5,104 nt of DNA, from NCBI GenBank assembly GCA_964492135.1, contig CAZBJW010000282.1, positions 1-5,104 of the forward strand, read 5' to 3'. Under the pieces are notes generated by a model, which saw only the letters and a program-made list of their open reading frames with translations, had not been told where the DNA came from and did not search any database. Numbering within the stretch: position 1 is the first letter of the stretch; the number at the start of each line of letters is the position of its first letter. This stretch comes from CAYGAW01 sp964492135 (lineage in GTDB: Bacteria; Chloroflexota; Anaerolineae; UBA7937; B3-Chlor). This document shows positions 1 through 4,541 of this stretch, in pieces. A program made the translations under genes and the position numbers.

Positions 1-121
1 CTGGGGTCTCTGGCGCGTTTCCTCGTCCAGGACGGTGGGGCCTCGAGCAGGCGGACCGCCCGCTGAGTGGAATCGAAAGCCTTTGACAGCAGAGACATCC
101 GCCAAATGTGCCGCATGAAGG

Positions 122-149
122 GATCAGGCGGAACTTAGTCCGCCTGATC
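122..149 (-). terminator. Perfect 11-bp hairpin downstream of the sigma/anti-sigma pair
   Basis: GATCAGGCGGA (122-132) and TCCGCCTGATC (139-149) are perfect reverse complements around a 6-base loop. The hairpin lies 43 bp past the stop of the anti-sigma gene, so it may end that transcript or protect its 3' end. Read on the minus strand it is followed by CCTTCATG, not a T-run, so a classical intrinsic terminator is not shown. The stem itself is certain; its role is inferred from position. Confidence 0.5.
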
Positions 150-192
150 AGTAGTGAGGCGCGTGAAGTTCTTCCCTGTGGAGAACGATGGT

Positions 193-519
193 TTATGAGA
201 TGAGGCGAAAGGCCCCCCACCAAACCGCTGCCAGGAACGCCAAGGCAAGCGTAGTGGTAATGGCCACTGTTATCGCCACAAGTACAGTGCGCCGGAACGT
301 CAGCCGCTTGGCCTCCAGATATGCTTCCATTTGGTCCTCCTTGGTGAGCGGAACAGGAATATCTCTCGGCAACTCCGTTTTTGCCAAATCCTGTGCGATG
401 TTGGCAAGTTCCGGGTCAGTTTCCAGGTATTCTTCAACGAGGATGCGCGTATCTGCACTCACTTCATGGGCTAGGTATAGGGGCAGCAAATCTTCGATCA
501 CATTTCGTGTGACTTTCAT
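193..519 (-). CDS. Putative anti-sigma factor, small single-pass membrane protein
   Basis: This 108-residue protein probably binds the adjacent sigma factor and holds it inactive at the inner face of the membrane. Residues 5-45 (VIEDLLPLYLAHEVSADTR and the following helix to about TDPELA) resemble the N-terminal helical sigma-binding domain of zinc-type anti-sigma factors, but no cysteine is present, so the zinc site is missing. A charged linker (about 48-76) precedes one hydrophobic helix (about 78-101). Only about 7 residues (GAFRLIS) follow the helix, so there is no extracytoplasmic sensor domain. The start is fixed by a good ribosome site, GGAGG at 529-533, 9 bases before ATG. The gene begins one base after the sigma-factor stop, so co-transcription and translational coupling are likely. 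The role is inferred from position and fold pattern; it could be another small membrane regulator. Confidence 0.72.
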   Translation of the reverse strand: MKVTRNVIEDLLPLYLAHEVSADTRILVEEYLETDPELANIAQDLAKTELPRDIPVPLTKEDQMEAYLEAKRLTFRRTVLVAITVAITTTLALAFLAAVWWGAFRLIS

Positions 520-520
520 A

Positions 521-1006
521 TCAAAGGACCTCCCTCTTGAGACGAGTCGTGAGCAGGTTCCTACGGACGCGGTGCACTTTCACTTTGGCAGATGACAACG
601 ATAAGCCCAGAACACGGGCAATCTCGGCGTAGGGTAGTTCATGCTGAACGCGTAGCACGAAAGCCGCACGGTCGATCTCTGGAACTGTCTGAAGAACTCT
701 ATGAACTCTTCGTAGTTCGAGATGAGACTCAACCACAGCATCCGGTCCAGGTGCCGGATCAGGGTGAACGTCTTCCAGGACAACCTGGCGCATGCTCTTT
801 CTCTGTCGTTCCAGGAAAACGTTGCGGGCGATGGTGAGGAGATATGCCTTGAGGGTCTCAGTGCGAATGGTGCTGCTGTTTACCCAGGCGCGGACAAAAG
901 TCTCAGAGGTTATATCCTCTGCCTCGAAAGTGTTGCCCGTTAGCCAAAAGGCGAAGCGGTAGATGTCGGGTGCATAGGATTCGTACAGGCGTTGGAAGTT
1001 GAGCAT
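521..1006 (-). CDS. RNA polymerase sigma factor, ECF (sigma-70 group 4) type
   Basis: A 161-residue sigma factor of usual ECF length. Region 2 spans about residues 5-72: LYESYAPDIYRFAFWLTGN, then EAEDITSETFVRAW (28-41), the helix that binds core polymerase and the -10 element, then the ARNVFLERQRK segment. A proline-rich linker (about 80-92) leads to region 4 (about 97-155), where VPEIDRAAFVLRV and the helix-turn-helix LPYAEIARVLGLSLSSAKVK (124-143) should contact the -35 element. The ATG has a GGAGAGGAG ribosome site just upstream (1009-1017). The downstream neighbour is a membrane-bound candidate anti-sigma factor, the standard ECF arrangement. Nothing in the window identifies the regulon. 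No extra C-terminal domain is present. Confidence 0.93.
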   Translation of the reverse strand: MLNFQRLYESYAPDIYRFAFWLTGNTFEAEDITSETFVRAWVNSSTIRTETLKAYLLTIARNVFLERQRKSMRQVVLEDVHPDPAPGPDAVVESHLELRRVHRVLQTVPEIDRAAFVLRVQHELPYAEIARVLGLSLSSAKVKVHRVRRNLLTTRLKREVL

Positions 1007-1018
1007 TACTCCTCTCCG

Positions 1019-1051
1019 TATATAATATGCGCAGCAGAGCGAAAAGTTACA
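1019..1051 (-). promoter_or_regulatory. Possible promoter of the sigma-factor operon
   Basis: Read on the minus strand, TGTAAC (1046-1051) is followed after 18 bp by TATTAT (1022-1027), within an AT-rich patch just upstream of the sigma gene. TGTAAC resembles -35 elements used by many ECF sigma factors, which would fit autoregulation. Transcription would start almost at the ribosome site, giving a very short leader, which weakens the call. The same AT patch reads TATAAT on the plus strand (1021-1026), with TTGAGC 16 bp upstream, so a divergent promoter towards the permease is also possible. Confidence 0.35.
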
Positions 1052-1085
1052 GGGGTCTCAGAATAGTTCACGAGCAAACTGTAAC
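1046..1085. repeat. Inverted repeat GTTACAG / CTGTAAC upstream of the sigma gene
   Basis: GTTACAG (1046-1052) and CTGTAAC (1079-1085) are perfect reverse complements separated by 26 bp. This presents two divergent TGTAAC motifs, one per strand. The left arm coincides with the proposed -35 element of the sigma operon, so this may be a paired recognition site for the sigma factor or for another regulator. I found no convincing -10 element downstream of the right arm. Confidence 0.4.
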
Positions 1086-1104
1086 CGTGGACGGGGTAGC
1101 ACGC

Positions 1105-1175
1105 CCAACGCTGGTGGCAGCCAACGCCGCAAGCAGGGCTGAGAGAGGGTCTGGCTTTTCAAAGGTCAGCGTTGG
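1105..1175. repeat. Long-spaced inverted repeat CCAACGCTG / CAGCGTTGG
   Basis: CCAACGCTG (1105-1113) and CAGCGTTGG (1167-1175) are perfect 9-bp reverse complements with 53 bp between them, and a further CCAACGC copy lies at 1121-1127. They sit in the gap upstream of the permease. They could form a stem in its leader RNA or act as paired operator half-sites. Apart from these repeats I see no gene in 1007-1304. Confidence 0.3.
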
Positions 1176-1304
1176 ATAGCCCTCACCGGTCGTTCTGCCG
1201 GGTTGAGGCGCGGCTGAACCTGGTTGTCAGGCGACCACATCCAGGGGCCCGCGCTCGAAACAGGAGCGAAGACAGTGAACTCAAAGCAGAAAGGGAGTAG
1301 GCGG

Positions 1305-1796
1305 ATGGACACCACGACCTTTGTTCTGATTGGCGTAGCAGCGATACTGCTGGCGATTGCCTTCTGGCAAGGGCGGGACCTGCCCTGGGCGGGGTTGCAG
1401 GCCGCTGGACGTACGCTGTGGCGTAACCTGCCCATATTGCTGGTTAGCTTTGTCATCGCCGGGCTGGTCCAGGTACTGATCCCCAGGGATCTCATCACCC
1501 AATGGTTGGGCACCGAAGCCGGGAGCAAGGGTGTTCTGATCGCCTGCGTGGTCGGTGGGCTGGTCCCGGGTGCGCCGTACGCGGTCTTCCCTATCGTGGC
1601 GGGGCTCTACCAGGCTGGGGCCGGCCTGGGTGCCGTGGTGGGCTTTGTCTCTGCCTGGTCGCTGTGGTCGGTGTCGCGCCTGCCCGTGGAGATGGCCTTG
1701 ATCGATCCCAAGCCAGCGCTCGTTCGCTACGCCGTCACCTTCATCGTGCCGCCCATCGCCGGGTTGTTGGCGCAGGCTATCGCCCGGGTGCTGTGA
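1305..1796 (+). CDS. Half-size permease, ArsP/DUF318-like
   Basis: A 163-residue integral membrane protein with about five hydrophobic segments (roughly 5-21, 42-60, 74-92, 94-118 and 141-160). The glycine/proline signature GGLVPGAPYAVFPIVAGLYQ (84-103) and the following SAWSLWSVSRLPVE (116-129) resemble the short permeases related to the ArsP_1/DUF318 family, whose full-length members export organoarsenicals or other compounds and are about twice this size. The substrate here is unknown. The half-length form suggests a dimer or a partner, but no second half is encoded in the window. I chose ATG 1305 because GGGAG (1293-1297) lies 7 bases before it; the frame is open back to an ATG at 1224 but lacks a ribosome site there, and the extra residues are hydrophilic and unlike the family. 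The gene diverges from the sigma operon and stands alone. Confidence 0.75.
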   Translation: MDTTTFVLIGVAAILLAIAFWQGRDLPWAGLQAAGRTLWRNLPILLVSFVIAGLVQVLIPRDLITQWLGTEAGSKGVLIACVVGGLVPGAPYAVFPIVAGLYQAGAGLGAVVGFVSAWSLWSVSRLPVEMALIDPKPALVRYAVTFIVPPIAGLLAQAIARVL

Positions 1797-1859
1797 GGCA
1801 CACCTGCAGTCTGGCCGTTGGAGGTGGAACCGCCCGTTGGTGTTAGCCCGAGCATAGTC

Positions 1860-1879
1860 GGCGCGCTCAAGCGCGCGCC
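1860..1879 (+). repeat. GC-rich hairpin downstream of the permease
   Basis: GGCGCGC (1860-1866) and GCGCGCC (1873-1879) pair perfectly around a 6-base loop, 63 bp after the permease stop. No T-run follows, so it may stabilise the 3' end rather than terminate transcription. Its right arm overlaps a 30-bp repeat that recurs at 3496-3525. Confidence 0.4.
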
Positions 1880-1899
1880 ATCACGAGAGGGCCTCAGGG
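1870..1899 (+). repeat. Dispersed 30-bp repeat, copy 1
   Basis: This stretch matches 3496-3525 at 27 of 30 positions in direct orientation. The shared core is ATCACGA, one variable base, then AGGGCCTCAGGG. Both copies are non-coding, lie about 75-85 bp after the end of a membrane-protein gene, and supply the 5' arm of a hairpin. Confidence 0.6.
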
Positions 1900-1920
1900 G
1901 AAGTATCCTGAAGCCCTTCT
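1888..1920 (+). terminator. Probable terminator of the permease gene
   Basis: AGGGC and TCAGG (1888-1892, 1894-1898) pair with CCTGA and GCCCT (1907-1911, 1913-1917), with a single C/A mismatch between the two helices and an 8-base loop. TTCT follows, a weak U-tract. The position, about 90 bp past the permease stop and ahead of the toxin-antitoxin promoter, fits a terminator. The rest of 1797-2117 shows no convincing gene: an open frame at 1818-2138 has no ribosome site and no recognisable protein character. Confidence 0.45.
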
Positions 1921-2117
1921 ATGTTCACGTAGTGGGCGAGGAGTTGCCGTTTCCCCCGCCCTGCGCGACCCAGCGGGTCCCTGTCAAACTCAGAGGCGGT
2001 GGCGGGCACGCCCTGGTGATCAAGATGGCTGAGGACCAGCACCAGGCTCCTTTGCGAGGCTCAGACACTTGCTCACGCGTAGCACGTTTCAATCGCTCTC
2101 AACCAGGGCTGCGCTGC

Positions 2118-2146
2118 TTGCACTTTGTAGTCTCTTGAGTTATAAT
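2118..2146 (+). promoter_or_regulatory. Promoter of the toxin-antitoxin operon
   Basis: TTGCAC (2118-2123) and a perfect TATAAT (2141-2146) are separated by 17 bp. Transcription would start near 2153, giving a leader of about 20 bases that contains the strong ribosome site AGGAGGT (2162-2168), 6 bases before the antitoxin ATG. Confidence 0.75.
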
Positions 2147-2159
2147 GTAACCACAGAGA
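2131..2159. promoter_or_regulatory. Dyad operator centred on the toxin-antitoxin -10 box
   Basis: Two nested inverted repeats share one centre at 2145: TCTCT (2131-2135) with AGAGA (2155-2159), and GTTA (2139-2142) with TAAC (2148-2151). The -10 element lies in the middle, so a bound protein would block transcription. Antitoxins of this class, alone or with toxin, commonly repress their own operon through such palindromes. Assignment of the antitoxin as the binder is inference. Confidence 0.55.
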
Positions 2160-2174
2160 ACAGGAGGTGTCGGG

Positions 2175-2450
2175 ATGGGAGAGACGTCCGTCGGTATTCG
2201 GGAGCTCAAGGCCCGTCTGAGCGCCTATCTGCGACAGGTCAAAAAAGGGGCCACCCTGGTCATTACCGAGCGCGGCGAACCGATTGGTCGCATCGTGCCC
2301 CTTCAACCTTCGCTGGAGGAGCGCATGGAGGAACTGGCCCAGGCAGGGCTGGTGTCTTGGAGCGGGCGTAGGCTGAACCCTCGCGAACCCGTAGCGCGGA
2401 GTCGCGGCGAGAAAATGATCTCTGAACTGCTGCTGGAGGATCGGGAATGA
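2175..2450 (+). CDS. Type II antitoxin, Phd/YefM (VapB-like) family
   Basis: A 91-residue antitoxin that should neutralise the downstream PIN toxin and repress its own operon. The N-terminal part (about 4-45) has the Phd/YefM DNA-binding fold pattern: VGIRELKARLSAYLRQVKKG, then the strand-rich TLVITERGEPIGRIVPL. The C-terminal part (about 46-91) is charged and probably disordered until it wraps around the toxin. The length is typical. AGGAGGT sits 6 bases before the ATG. The TGA stop overlaps the toxin start in ATGA, which couples translation and lets antitoxin be made first. The Phd-like fold is clear; the exact subfamily name is less certain. Confidence 0.93.
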   Translation: MGETSVGIRELKARLSAYLRQVKKGATLVITERGEPIGRIVPLQPSLEERMEELAQAGLVSWSGRRLNPREPVARSRGEKMISELLLEDRE

Positions 2451-2914
2451 TCCTCTATCTGGATTCCAGCTCGCTGGTGAAGCGGTATGTACAGGAGCCG
2501 GGGTCCGATGAGGTGACCCAAGCCACTCAGAGGGCCGCCCTGGTGGGAACGGTGGTTGTGAGTCGCGTGGAGGTAGCTGCCGCCCTAGCCAAGGCGGTGC
2601 GTGTGGATGCACTGACCCAGCAGGAGGCGTGGGCGAGCCTCCGGGCCTTGAGGGGGGAATGGCCTGACCTGGTGCAGTTACAGGTTACCGACCTGCTTGT
2701 CTCCCATGCGGATGCGCTGGCCTGGGACTATCACCTGCGGGGCTACGATGCCATCCAGCTGGCAGCGGCGACCCTCTGGCAGGAGATGATGGGCGAACGC
2801 GTGACCATGTCCACCTTTGACCGCCGGCTGTGGGGCACGGCGCAGACCATGGGATTCCTGTCTCATCCCGAGGGCCTGCCGGACCTGCTGGAGGCGTGGA
2901 GGAGAGAGGCCTGA
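2447..2914 (+). CDS. vapC: VapC-like PIN-domain ribonuclease toxin
   Basis: A 155-residue PIN-domain protein, expected to act as a Mg2+/Mn2+-dependent ribonuclease that halts translation when freed from its antitoxin; RNA targets such as tRNA or rRNA are known for the family but not shown here. The acidic catalytic set is complete: Asp6 in YLDSSSLVKRY, Glu42 in SRVEVAAALAKA, Asp101 in RGYDAIQLAAA and Asp125 in STFDRRL. The length is slightly above the usual 125-145, with an added C-terminal tail (about 139-155). The start overlaps the antitoxin stop by four bases, and GGAGG (2435-2439) lies 7 bases upstream within the antitoxin gene. All active-site residues are present, so it should be functional. 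Confidence 0.93.
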   Translation: MILYLDSSSLVKRYVQEPGSDEVTQATQRAALVGTVVVSRVEVAAALAKAVRVDALTQQEAWASLRALRGEWPDLVQLQVTDLLVSHADALAWDYHLRGYDAIQLAAATLWQEMMGERVTMSTFDRRLWGTAQTMGFLSHPEGLPDLLEAWRREA

Positions 2915-2975
2915 TCTTGGGTCTGCTTGGGACTGGGGAGACCGCCGTTCTTGGCCACAGAAGACCGACCGTATC

Positions 2976-3413
2976 ATGGGAGGAGGAAACCCAGAGGGGT
3001 AACTCGGGGGCACTGAAGGCTCTGGCGATCACCATCTTTGTGAGCGGTATCCGTGATGCAATCGGAGCATTGATCTACCTGGTGTTGTTTGCCAGGGGGA
3101 CCGGGGGTCCACCGACCCATCCCTTCCACGCTCTGTTCATCGCGTCGTTCCTGGTCTGCTTCGGCTACTTGCTGATCATGTCCGCTTTCAACATCAGGCG
3201 TTGCCTGCTGATCCTTGGTGCTGTGATAATCGGAGGATGTGGTACGCTGTGCAATTATTTCCCTTCATGCTTCTCGTGGCGGACTTCTCCCGCACCTTGC
3301 AGATGACAGGGCTCGTGGATCTGTTATAGTGCATTCTCTACGTGGTTTTCACATACATGAGTGACGAGGTTCGACTGAAGGAGTTGTTCCTTCCCGGCCG
3401 GGAGGTTAGCTGA
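2976..3413 (+). pseudogene. Broken gene for a small multi-span membrane protein
   Basis: Three reading-frame pieces join into one plausible protein of about 145 residues with four hydrophobic segments; I do not know its function. Piece 1 is ATG at 2976; dropping one G of the following GGG (2978-2980) continues as MEEETQRGNSGALK. Piece 2 (about 2980-3236) encodes ALKALAITIFVSGI, THPFHALFIASFLVCFGYLL and MSAFNIRRCLLILGAVIIG. Near 3235 one base appears lost, and the frame moves to piece 3 (3237-3413), which reads MWYAVQLFPFMLLVADFSRT, a TAG at 3327-3329 where a TGG Trp codon would fit, then CILYVVFTYMSDEVRLKELF and a stop at 3411-3413. The +1 and -1 shifts cancel, so the 438-bp total divides by three. 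No ribosome site precedes the ATG. An uninterrupted reading of piece 2 (2830-3306) overlaps the toxin gene and ends in non-membrane residues, supporting decay. Assembly error is the main alternative. Confidence 0.7.
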
Positions 3414-3495
3414 CACCGTCTGTGAGGGTGGTAACTGATGCCGTTTTGCGCCAGAGCTGCGGCCGGTGATGAGACGGAGGCAGGCGGTGCAAGCC

Positions 3496-3525
3496 AGCGT
3501 GCGCGATCACGACAGGGCCTCAGGG
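3496..3525 (+). repeat. Dispersed 30-bp repeat, copy 2
   Basis: Direct repeat of 1870-1899 with three mismatches in 30. It lies about 80 bp after the pseudogene stop. Its AGGGCCTCAGGG end forms the 5' arm of the terminator at 3514-3554, while the 3' arm differs from that of copy 1. Confidence 0.6.
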
Positions 3526-3554
3526 CGTGTCTCTCGCTCCTGCCCCCCTTTTTT
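3514..3554 (+). terminator. Intrinsic terminator downstream of the pseudogene
   Basis: CAGGGCG (3521-3527) pairs with CGC and CCTG (3535-3537, 3539-3542) with one bulged T and a 7-base loop. After a 3x3 internal loop, AGGG (3514-3517) pairs with CCCT (3546-3549), and a T-run (3549-3554) follows directly. This probably ends plus-strand transcripts from the toxin-antitoxin promoter or the former membrane-protein gene. Confidence 0.6.
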
Positions 3555-3776
3555 GGCGTGTGTAGCTTTCTGCCGTCGAGGATCGTGCCCGCGCGGCCGC
3601 GTGACTACTCATTGGGAGCCACCGCTGGGTTCTGAGTTCGCTCCGTGAACCGCCTGACTGGTCGGCGGCGATATAATCCCCGCGGTCTCCTGTTAACGCC
3701 TGCGAGATCACACTGGGCCCTGACCCCAGTTTACCACGTCTCAATTCAGAGGCCGGTTGCCAACTACCGGCCCATA

Positions 3777-3809
3777 GGAAAAGGGCCATCCTGTAAGAGG
3801 ATAGCCCTT
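3777..3809 (-). terminator. Intrinsic terminator of the DUF4242-like gene
   Basis: AAGGGC and ATCC (3781-3786, 3788-3791) pair with GGAT and GCCCTT (3799-3802, 3804-3809), with a C/A mismatch between helices and a 7-base loop. On the minus strand the stem is followed by TTTTCC, including the T pairs at its base. It lies about 120 bp past the stop of the minus-strand gene. Confidence 0.55.
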
Positions 3810-3894
3810 CTGGCAGCTAAGCTGTGCCTGTCCTCATACGATCTCACCCTCCAGCCCAGCGCCTGAGCGAACTCTAAGGGTGGCAGAGCTGGCC

Positions 3895-3930
3895 AGGGCA
3901 CTCAAGCCGCGTGCGATTCGCCAGTGCCCT
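3895..3930 (-). terminator. Inverted repeat at the stop codon of the DUF4242-like gene
   Basis: AGGGCACT (3895-3902) and AGTGCCCT (3923-3930) are perfect 8-bp reverse complements with a 20-base loop. The stem overlaps the TAG stop (3929-3931). There is no T-run after it, so it may be a 3'-end stabilising structure ahead of the stronger terminator at 3777-3809. Confidence 0.35.
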
Positions 3931-4216
3931 ATCTGAAGTCCTCCGACTGGACCGTCAGTGGTATCTCGTAGATTCCCTCTGTAGGAAGCTCGAAGGATGC
4001 CTTCACCGCTGCGTCGACGACTTTGCGTATGGACTCAGCGTCCTTAGCATCCCACTCGCAGTATAGCTTGCCTTCCTCCTGCGCATACCAGCTTCTGATC
4101 CAGTAGGCGTCAGGTGTGACGTTCGCCTTCACAGCCCTCGCAAAGGGCGTCGCCTGCTCCATGAACTTGGCTACCTCCTGCGTGCCCACCGGGTGAACAA
4201 GCAAAAACTTAGGCAT
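3929..4216 (-). CDS. Small DUF4242-like (ferredoxin-fold type) protein
   Basis: A 95-residue soluble protein without signal peptide or membrane span. Its pattern, MPKFLLVHPVG at the start and DAYWIRSWYAQEEGKLYCEW (36-55) followed by DAKDAESIRKVVDAA (56-70), resembles DUF4242 proteins, small alpha/beta sandwich proteins some of which have been reported to bind nickel. His8 and Cys53 are visible, but the HREAHG-like stretch common near the second helix of that family is absent, so metal binding is doubtful. The family call is moderate and the function unknown. AGGAGGAG (4221-4228) lies just before the ATG. It is a single-gene unit with its own promoter (4385-4413) and terminator (3777-3809). 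The leader of about 160 bases is unusually long for so small a gene. Confidence 0.7.
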   Translation of the reverse strand: MPKFLLVHPVGTQEVAKFMEQATPFARAVKANVTPDAYWIRSWYAQEEGKLYCEWDAKDAESIRKVVDAAVKASFELPTEGIYEIPLTVQSEDFR

Positions 4217-4242
4217 TTGTGTCTCCTCCTATCCCTCAATTC

Positions 4243-4268
4243 TGCCGGCCGCTGCGACGGTGCCGGCA
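4243..4268 (-). repeat. GC-rich stem in the leader of the DUF4242-like gene
   Basis: TGCCGGC (4243-4249) and GCCGGCA (4262-4268) pair perfectly around a 12-base loop, 14 bases upstream of the ribosome site. It could influence translation or RNA stability. No known riboswitch motif is recognisable. Confidence 0.4.
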
Positions 4269-4331
4269 AACTTCTCCGTCTGTAACTGAGACACCAACGT
4301 CCATTTGCTATAGGCATCACCTCCTTGTATG

Positions 4332-4360
4332 GCATTGGACAACACGTACCTGCATTGGAC
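4332..4360 (-). repeat. Direct repeat GCATTGGAC with 20-bp period
   Basis: GCATTGGAC occurs at 4332-4340 and 4352-4360, about two DNA turns apart, just downstream of the proposed start of transcription. The similarity extends weakly (AAC versus CAC). The spacing would place two proteins on the same face of the helix, so these are candidate operator sites, or a chance duplication. Confidence 0.35.
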
Positions 4361-4378
4361 CACAAGCACCCCGCGCCT

Positions 4379-4404
4379 GTCCACATCATAGCACATTTGT
4401 GGAC
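4379..4404. promoter_or_regulatory. Inverted repeat flanking the -10 box of the DUF4242-like promoter
   Basis: GTCCAC (4379-4384) and GTGGAC (4399-4404) are perfect reverse complements separated by 14 bp. The -10 element (4385-4390) lies inside, next to the left arm. This is a good position for a repressor. Confidence 0.45.
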
Positions 4405-4413
4405 CCCCGTCAA
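4385..4413 (-). promoter_or_regulatory. Promoter of the DUF4242-like gene
   Basis: Read on the minus strand, TTGACG (4408-4413) and TATGAT (4385-4390) are separated by exactly 17 bp, each differing from the sigma-70 consensus at one base. Transcription would start near 4378, about 160 bases before the ATG. Confidence 0.7.
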
Positions 4414-4433
4414 CCCTCGAGCAATATCTTTAA

Positions 4434-4448
4434 GGTTCATCGTGAACC
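4434..4448. promoter_or_regulatory. Palindrome GGTTCA-TCG-TGAACC upstream of the promoter
   Basis: A perfect 6-bp inverted repeat with a 3-base centre lies 20 bp upstream of the -35 box. The position suits an activator or a second operator. The binding protein is unknown. Confidence 0.4.
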
Positions 4449-4541
4449 ATCCCCGATGATGTTACAGTCCGCCTGAGGCTCTGCCGTGATGATTCGCGAA
4501 CGTGACCCTCCGAGCACCGTGCCCTTGAGACTTCCCAGGGG

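Larger units (their letters stand above)
3414..3928. other. Non-coding stretch of about 515 bp
   Basis: I see no gene here. The open frames on both strands are short, overlap each other, lack ribosome sites and give arginine- and proline-rich translations typical of chance frames in GC-rich DNA. It holds the second copy of the 30-bp repeat with its terminator, a 6-bp hairpin (ACTGGG 3712-3717 with CCCAGT 3725-3730), a lone TATAAT (3672-3677) without a -35 partner, and two minus-strand stem structures listed separately. Confidence 0.6.
4229..4396 (-). other. Possible upstream small ORF in the DUF4242-like leader
   Basis: A 55-codon open frame ends at TAG 4229-4231, 12 bases before the DUF4242-like ATG, and that gene's ribosome site abuts its stop. 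Its second half reads SKWTLVSQLQTEKFAGTVAA and ends GRIEG, which looks protein-like. However, the only ATG (4394-4396) lies inside the spacer of the proposed promoter, so it would not be transcribed from there. A full-strength ribosome site AAGGAGGTG (4318-4326) sits in the middle with no ATG, GTG or TTG at normal spacing in this frame. It may be a leader peptide, gene debris or chance. Confidence 0.2.

Noticed and set aside
1118..1250. TPP-riboswitch-like words (GGCTGAGAG and TGAACCTGG) upstream of the permease
   Set aside because: The two words are too far apart, the flanking conserved blocks are absent, and the permease is not a thiamine gene by its sequence.
1224..1304. Upstream ATG extending the permease by 27 residues
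   Set aside because: There is no ribosome site at 1224, the extension is hydrophilic, and ATG 1305 has a good site at normal spacing.
1818..2138. Open frame of 106 codons between the permease and the antitoxin
   Set aside because: No ribosome site, crosses a hairpin, a terminator and the toxin-antitoxin promoter, and the translation has no recognisable protein character.
2073..2612. Minus-strand open frame of 179 codons
   Set aside because: It lies antisense to the well-supported antitoxin and toxin genes, is rich in proline, histidine and arginine, and has no ribosome site.
3672..3677. TATAAT as a promoter
   Set aside because: No acceptable -35 element lies 15-19 bp upstream and no gene follows.
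3438..3866. Several short plus- and minus-strand frames
   Set aside because: They overlap one another, run through terminators and a dispersed repeat, and lack ribosome sites.
4316..4326. Plus-strand ATCACCTCCTT resembling the 3' end of 16S rRNA
   Set aside because: The bases upstream do not match any 16S sequence; it is simply a strong ribosome-binding-site complement read on the other strand.
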